Shown: positions 32,562 through 36,313 of the stretch, piece by piece
Numbering within the stretch: the stretch's first letter is position 1
Layout: each line of letters starts with the position of its first letter
Source of the DNA: Hominisplanchenecus faecis
GTDB taxonomy: Bacteria > Bacillota > Clostridia > Lachnospirales > Lachnospiraceae
Length of the DNA stretch: 36,313 bases
NCBI RefSeq assembly: GCF_020687205.1
Contig: NZ_JAJEQE010000033.1
Span: 1-36,313 of the forward strand
Direction: 5' to 3'
Position numbers and translations under genes: made by a program
Notes under the pieces: generated by a model
The model's database searches: none
What the model was told of the DNA's origin: nothing
The model's input: only the letters and a program-made list of their open reading frames with translations

Positions 32562-33824
32562 GTGGAATACTTTGAAATAACAGGTGGAACACCTCTGCAC
32601 GGAAGTATCACACTTCAGGGTTCCAAAAATGCGGCCCTGCCTTTGATGGCGGCATCCATTCTGCATCCGGGCAGGACGACGCTGCATCATGTTCCGGCGA
32701 TTCGTGATGTTGATGTGATGATTGAAATACTGGAGAATATCGGCTGTACGGTACAGAAAGACAAAGGGACGCTGATCATAGATGCTGCAAAAGCAGAACA
32801 TTTTGAGATCGCAGCATCGCTCGGCGAGCGGATGCGTTCCACGATCATTCTGCTCGGATCGATGCTTGGAAGAGCCGGAAGGGCGAAAATGCCGTTTCCG
32901 GGAGGCTGTATCATCGGGATGCGGCCGATCGACATCCATATCACCTCCCTTGGAAAGATGGGAGCTGTCTTTGAAGAGACAGACGGCATGCTCTGTGCAG
33001 AGACAGACGGTCTTTGCGGGACCAGGATCCATCTTCGTTTTCCAAGTGTCGGTGCCACGGAAAATGTCATTCTTGCGGCTGTTTATGCCAGAGGGCGTAC
33101 CCGGATTGAAAACTGTGCAAAAGAACCGGAAATTGCAGAACTTTGCAGATTTCTGCGTGAAAAAGGTGCAAAGATCGAAGGAGAGGGAACTTCCTGTATC
33201 CTGGTAGAAGGAGTCAGCCATCTGAGGGACAGCACCTACACGCTGATGCCGGATCGGATCGTGGCAGGCACCTATCTGTTTGCAGCGGCAGCGACCAGAG
33301 GCGAGATTTGTCTGGAAGGGATGCGTCCATCCGATATGGAGTCCGTCCTGGATGTGCTTGGCAGGATGGGTGCAGTGTATGAGAACAGGGAAGATGGATT
33401 TTACCTGGATGGAAGAAAAGCGATAAATCCGCTTCCTGTGGTCTGTACAGAGACGTATCCCGGTTTTCCGACGGATCTGCAGTCCCAGCTGCTTGCAACG
33501 CTCTGCGTGGCCAGGGGCAGAAGCGTGATTCGGGAGTGTATTTTTGAAGAACGCTTCCGAATTGCACCGTGGCTGAACCGGATGGGGGCGGATGTGACCA
33601 CAGACGGCAGGGAAGCTGTGATCGAAGGAAAGGCACATCTGTCCGGACAGATGGTGAAAGCCCAAGAGCTGCGAGGCGGTGCGGCACTTGTGATCGCTGC
33701 TCTGATGGCACAGGGGATCACCCGCGTATACGGAAGTGCTTTTATCGAACGCGGATATGAAGATCTGGCAGGAGATTTAAGAAAGCTTGGAGCGGTTATT
33801 TCGAAGAAAAAAGCAGAAAGGTGA
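32562..33824 (+). CDS. murA: UDP-N-acetylglucosamine 1-carboxyvinyltransferase
   Basis: MurA transfers enolpyruvate from PEP to UDP-GlcNAc, the first committed step of peptidoglycan synthesis and the target of fosfomycin. Near the start GSKNAALPLMAASIL contains the catalytic Lys-Asn. PFPGGCIIGMRPIDIH carries Cys116, matching the fosfomycin-binding Cys115 of E. coli, so the enzyme is expected to be sensitive. YPGFPTDLQSQ is the late substrate-binding motif. The 420 aa is full length. It starts with GTG after GCGGAGGGG. In many dcw clusters murG or murB occupies this place between ftsW and ftsQ, so murA here is a local rearrangement. Its last bases supply the ribosome binding site for ftsQ. Confidence 0.96.
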   Translation: MEYFEITGGTPLHGSITLQGSKNAALPLMAASILHPGRTTLHHVPAIRDVDVMIEILENIGCTVQKDKGTLIIDAAKAEHFEIAASLGERMRSTIILLGSMLGRAGRAKMPFPGGCIIGMRPIDIHITSLGKMGAVFEETDGMLCAETDGLCGTRIHLRFPSVGATENVILAAVYARGRTRIENCAKEPEIAELCRFLREKGAKIEGEGTSCILVEGVSHLRDSTYTLMPDRIVAGTYLFAAAATRGEICLEGMRPSDMESVLDVLGRMGAVYENREDGFYLDGRKAINPLPVVCTETYPGFPTDLQSQLLATLCVARGRSVIRECIFEERFRIAPWLNRMGADVTTDGREAVIEGKAHLSGQMVKAQELRGGAALVIAALMAQGITRVYGSAFIERGYEDLAGDLRKLGAVISKKKAER

Positions 33825-33828
33825 AACT

Positions 33829-34830
33829 GTGAAGAACAAAAAGAAGAACAGAAGAAAGCAAAGAAGAAAAGTGATCTTGATTCTGCTGGCCGTGCTGGTG
33901 CTTGGTCTGGTGGTGATTTTTGGGCTGTTTCGGGTGCGGAAACTGGTAATTTCAGGAAATAAGCAATATAAAGCGGAGGAGATACAGGAGGCCATCATGC
34001 AGGATGGTCTCTGCAAGAATTCGCTTTATCTGCTCTGGAAATTCAGCAATCAGGCAAAAGTAAAGGAGTCCATTCCGTTCCTGAACGGAGCAGAGGCAAA
34101 GCTGAGAACACCATTTGAAGTGCAGGTGACCGTAAAAGAAAAACAGCAGATCGGATATCTCCTGAATCAGGGAAGCTATATTTATTTCGATAAAGACGGC
34201 ATGATCGTGGAGATCTCGGATCAGCCAAGCGAAGATGTTCCACTGATCACCGGGCTGGATGTTGAAAAAGCAGAACTATATGAAAAACTTCCGGTGAAGG
34301 ATGAAGGAATGTACAATACGATCGTAACTCTGACCAAGACACTGAACAAAGACGGTCTGGTACCAAATGAGATCCGTTTTAATACAAGAGATACGATCAC
34401 ACTGGTGTTCGAGGATATCAAGGTCAACCTTGGAGATGATACGGATCTGGAGGACAAGATGTCGGCACTCAACTCCATATACGCACAGCTTGACGGCAGA
34501 CATGGAACGCTGTACATGGAATCCTACAGTGAAAACAGCGGACAGGTGACCTTTAAAAACGAGAGCGGCGGTACGGAAGATCTGGCCTCGACTGACGGAA
34601 GCAGCGAGTCTGAAACTTCCACGCAGGAAACACAGGAAGGCGGAGGCAGAATGTACTCAAAAACAGACGGTACTTTTTCGACCGATGCCGATGGAAACAA
34701 GACCTATACCGATGCTGCCGGAGTCACGACGACGCAGTGTGATGAGTATAATTATACCGATGAAAATGGCAATATTATTACCGATGGATACGGCTATATT
34801 GATCCATATACAGGTTCTTACATCAATTAG
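33829..34830 (+). CDS. ftsQ: cell division protein FtsQ/DivIB
   Basis: This bitopic divisome protein bridges FtsL/FtsB-type proteins and septal synthases. A very basic cytoplasmic N-terminus (KNKKKNRRKQRRK) precedes one membrane segment (about 15-37) and a POTRA domain (about 38-110, VRKLVISGNKQYKAEEI). The beta domain extends to about 245. After it lies an 85-residue tail rich in Ser, Thr, Gly, Asp and Tyr, with TDADGN (285) and TDENGN (310) motifs that resemble the FtsI tail repeats. I start at GTG 33829 (333 aa), 5 bases after AAAGGTG. An in-frame TTG at 33787 would overlap murA and lacks a ribosome binding site. Confidence 0.9.
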   Translation: MKNKKKNRRKQRRKVILILLAVLVLGLVVIFGLFRVRKLVISGNKQYKAEEIQEAIMQDGLCKNSLYLLWKFSNQAKVKESIPFLNGAEAKLRTPFEVQVTVKEKQQIGYLLNQGSYIYFDKDGMIVEISDQPSEDVPLITGLDVEKAELYEKLPVKDEGMYNTIVTLTKTLNKDGLVPNEIRFNTRDTITLVFEDIKVNLGDDTDLEDKMSALNSIYAQLDGRHGTLYMESYSENSGQVTFKNESGGTEDLASTDGSSESETSTQETQEGGGRMYSKTDGTFSTDADGNKTYTDAAGVTTTQCDEYNYTDENGNIITDGYGYIDPYTGSYIN

Positions 34831-34916
34831 TGACACGGATGATGGGAATATTGCACAGTTCCGGCCGTGGTTCGATGGGCGAAACTAGCTTTTTAATAAG
34901 AAATTTTAAAATTGTC

Positions 34917-34945
34917 TTGATTATTTGGGCAAATAACTATATTAT
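34917..34945 (+). promoter_or_regulatory. putative sigma-A promoter of ftsZ
   Basis: TTGATT (34917-34922) and TATTAT (34940-34945) are separated by 17 bases in the 153-base gap between ftsQ and ftsZ. The leader to the AAGGAGG at 34969 is about 20 bases. No convincing terminator follows ftsQ, so ftsZ probably has both read-through and its own promoter. Confidence 0.65.
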
Positions 34946-34983
34946 AGAAGAATAGAGATGCATATGCGAAGGAGGAAATACCC

Positions 34984-36147
34984 TTGTTAGAAATTATGAC
35001 AAACGAAGCTGAGTCTGCGGCTAAGATCATCGTAATCGGTGTGGGCGGTGCAGGCAATAACGCTGTGAATAGAATGGTTGATGAAGCAATCGCAGGTGTA
35101 GAATTTATTGGTGTCAATACCGATAAGCAGGCACTGCAGCTTTGCAAAGCACCGAACACAATTCAGATCGGTGAAAAAGTAACAAAAGGACTTGGTGCAG
35201 GTGCACAGCCGGAGGTTGGCCGTCAGGCAGCCGAAGAAAGCTCCGAAGAGCTCAGACAGGCTATGCAGGGTGCAGACATGGTATTCGTTACCTGTGGTAT
35301 GGGCGGCGGTACCGGAACAGGTGCTTCCCCGGTAGTTGCAGGTATTGCAAAAGAGATGGGCATCCTGACTGTCGGCGTTGTGACAAAACCTTTCCGTTTT
35401 GAAGCAAGAACCCGCATGAATAACGCACTTGCAGGTATTGAAAACCTCAAGAAAAATGTAGATACACTGATCGTAATTCCAAATGACAAGCTGCTTGAGA
35501 TCGTAGACCGCCGTACCACGATGCCGGAAGCTCTCAAGAAAGCAGACGAAGTTCTGCAGCAGGCAGTACAGGGTATTACCGACCTGATCAACCTTCCGGC
35601 ACTGATTAATCTGGATTTTGCCGATGTACAGACGGTTATGACAGACAAGGGTATCGCACATATCGGTATCGGACATGCAAAAGGAGACGACAAAGCACTC
35701 GAAGCAGTTAAACAGGCAGTGGCCAGCCCGCTTCTGGAGACTACGATCGAAGGTGCATCCCACGTTATCATCAATATTTCAGGAGATATTTCTCTTATGG
35801 ATGCAAACGATGCAGCAAGCTATGTACAGGAGCTTGCCGGTGATGATGCAAACATTATCTTTGGTGCTATGTATGATGATACTTACACAGACGAAGCAAG
35901 CATCACCGTGATTGCTACCGGTCTGGATTCTTCTACCGCAACACAGCCGGCAGTAAACAGCAGAAAAGTATCACAGGACAGCCGCAATGAGCAGCCACAG
36001 TCTAGTCTTTTCCAGAGAACGATCGGAAGTGCTACGCAGGCCGGCAGACAGGCGGGCACAGCTCCGTCAAACGGAAAACTGCGCACACCTTCCAGTAATA
36101 TACAGGAAAGAGACATTCAGATCCCGGATTTCCTGAGAAGAAGATAA
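34984..36147 (+). CDS. ftsZ: cell division protein FtsZ
   Basis: FtsZ is the tubulin-like GTPase that forms the Z ring. The N-terminal GTP-binding domain has [13 protein letters not shown] and the tubulin signature [11 protein letters not shown] starting at 107. The T7-loop segment [11 protein letters not shown] supplies the catalytic Asp. A variable linker (about 315-375) leads to the conserved C-terminal peptide [10 protein letters not shown], the docking site for membrane tethers. FtsA is not encoded nearby, so SepF or a distant FtsA would be the tether. The start is TTG at 34984, 8 bases after AAGGAGG; ATG at 34996 is too far from that site. At 387 aa it is normal length. Confidence 0.97.
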   Translation: MLEIMTNEAESAAKIIVIGVGGAGNNAVNRMVDEAIAGVEFIGVNTDKQALQLCKAPNTIQIGEKVTKGLGAGAQPEVGRQAAEESSEELRQAMQGADMVFVTCGMGGGTGTGASPVVAGIAKEMGILTVGVVTKPFRFEARTRMNNALAGIENLKKNVDTLIVIPNDKLLEIVDRRTTMPEALKKADEVLQQAVQGITDLINLPALINLDFADVQTVMTDKGIAHIGIGHAKGDDKALEAVKQAVASPLLETTIEGASHVIINISGDISLMDANDAASYVQELAGDDANIIFGAMYDDTYTDEASITVIATGLDSSTATQPAVNSRKVSQDSRNEQPQSSLFQRTIGSATQAGRQAGTAPSNGKLRTPSSNIQERDIQIPDFLRRR

Positions 36148-36188
36148 TTTTTTTAAATCGATCAATAAGATTTTATATGCGAAAGCTT

Positions 36189-36232
36189 AAAAGACCGTTT
36201 CGAAATGGATTCCATTTGGAAACGGTCTTTTT
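36189..36232 (+). terminator. strong intrinsic terminator of ftsZ
   Basis: AAAAGACCGTTTC (36189-36201) pairs perfectly with GAAACGGTCTTTT (36219-36231). The stem continues as AAATGGA against TCCATTT after one G-G mismatch, giving about 20 bp, and five T residues end at 36232. It closes the dcw cluster. The intron begins on the next base. Confidence 0.93.
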
Positions 36233-36313
36233 GTGAGTGCGCCTAGCGGCGCACGTTTCTAACGGGTTAAAGTCCCGAATCCGCCCGGTAGTGGGAAGGA
36301 TATAGCCGAAGGC
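36233..36313 (+). mobile_element. 5' end of a group II intron (probably class IIC), cut by the window end
   Basis: From GTGAG at 36233 the sequence has the opening architecture of a bacterial group II intron ribozyme. A perfect 7-bp hairpin GTGCGCC-TAGC-GGCGCAC lies at 36237-36254. The CGGG/CCCG stem at 36263-36277 surrounds the TTAAAGT segment, and the GGAAGGATATAGCCGAAGGC run is that of domain I. This parallels the start of the Oceanobacillus IIC intron (GUGUGCC stem, then GGGUGAGAGUCCCGAAC). The position, immediately after a terminator T-run, is the known target preference of class IIC. The reverse transcriptase and 3' end would lie beyond the window. The exact first base is uncertain by a few positions. 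Confidence 0.78.

Noticed and set aside
32520-33665. 381-aa open frame on the minus strand
   Set aside because: It is a mirror of murA codons, with a His/Arg/Cys-rich composition typical of antisense frames and no ribosome binding site.

Overview
The window is a stretch of chromosomal housekeeping DNA from a low-to-mid GC, spore-lineage member of the Firmicutes/Clostridia, most likely a gut Lachnospiraceae. The inference rests on gene order, strong AGGAGG-type ribosome binding sites, a meso-DAP type MurE, a Spo0E-like small protein, a SpoVD-like PBP beside FtsI, and a group II intron of the kind common in these genomes. Every convincing gene reads on the + strand.

Region 1 (1-253) has no clear gene. 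It holds two related hairpin repeats with a compensatory base pair change and a short open frame running in from the left edge. Region 2 (254-13931) is one tightly packed gene run: a 77-aa unknown protein, murE, priA, def, fmt, a YugP-type membrane zinc protease, rsmB, rlmN, the PP2C phosphatase prpC, the PASTA kinase prkC, rsgA, rpe and thiN. Many of these genes overlap or are separated by a few bases. They link wall precursor synthesis, replication restart, initiator Met-tRNA formylation and deformylation, rRNA methylation, Ser/Thr phosphosignalling and ribosome assembly.

Region 3 (13932-16342) has its own promoter, then ychF, lgt and a 57-aa Spo0E-like protein, closed by a strong terminator. 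Region 4 (16440-22401) is a single-gene unit with a sigma-A type promoter, a 1922-aa secreted CotH-kinase/lamin-tail surface protein, and a hairpin terminator.

Region 5 (22484-36232) is the division and cell wall (dcw) cluster: mraZ, rsmH, ftsL, ftsI, a spoVD-like PBP, mraY, murD, ftsW/spoVE, murA, ftsQ/divIB and ftsZ. It begins with a promoter followed by four TGG boxes at an exact 10-bp period, a predicted MraZ operator. Internal promoters are visible before mraY and ftsZ, and a hairpin terminator sits between the two PBP genes. murG, murF, murB and ftsA are absent from the cluster. Region 6 (36233-36313) is the 5' end of a group II intron placed directly after the T-run of the ftsZ terminator, the site preference known for group IIC introns; the window ends inside it.

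I see no wholly new system. The observations most worth following are the tail motif shared by the extracellular ends of FtsI and FtsQ, the KTG-to-KTA change in the second PBP, the terminator that overlaps that gene's start, the MraZ box array, and the terminator-targeted intron.
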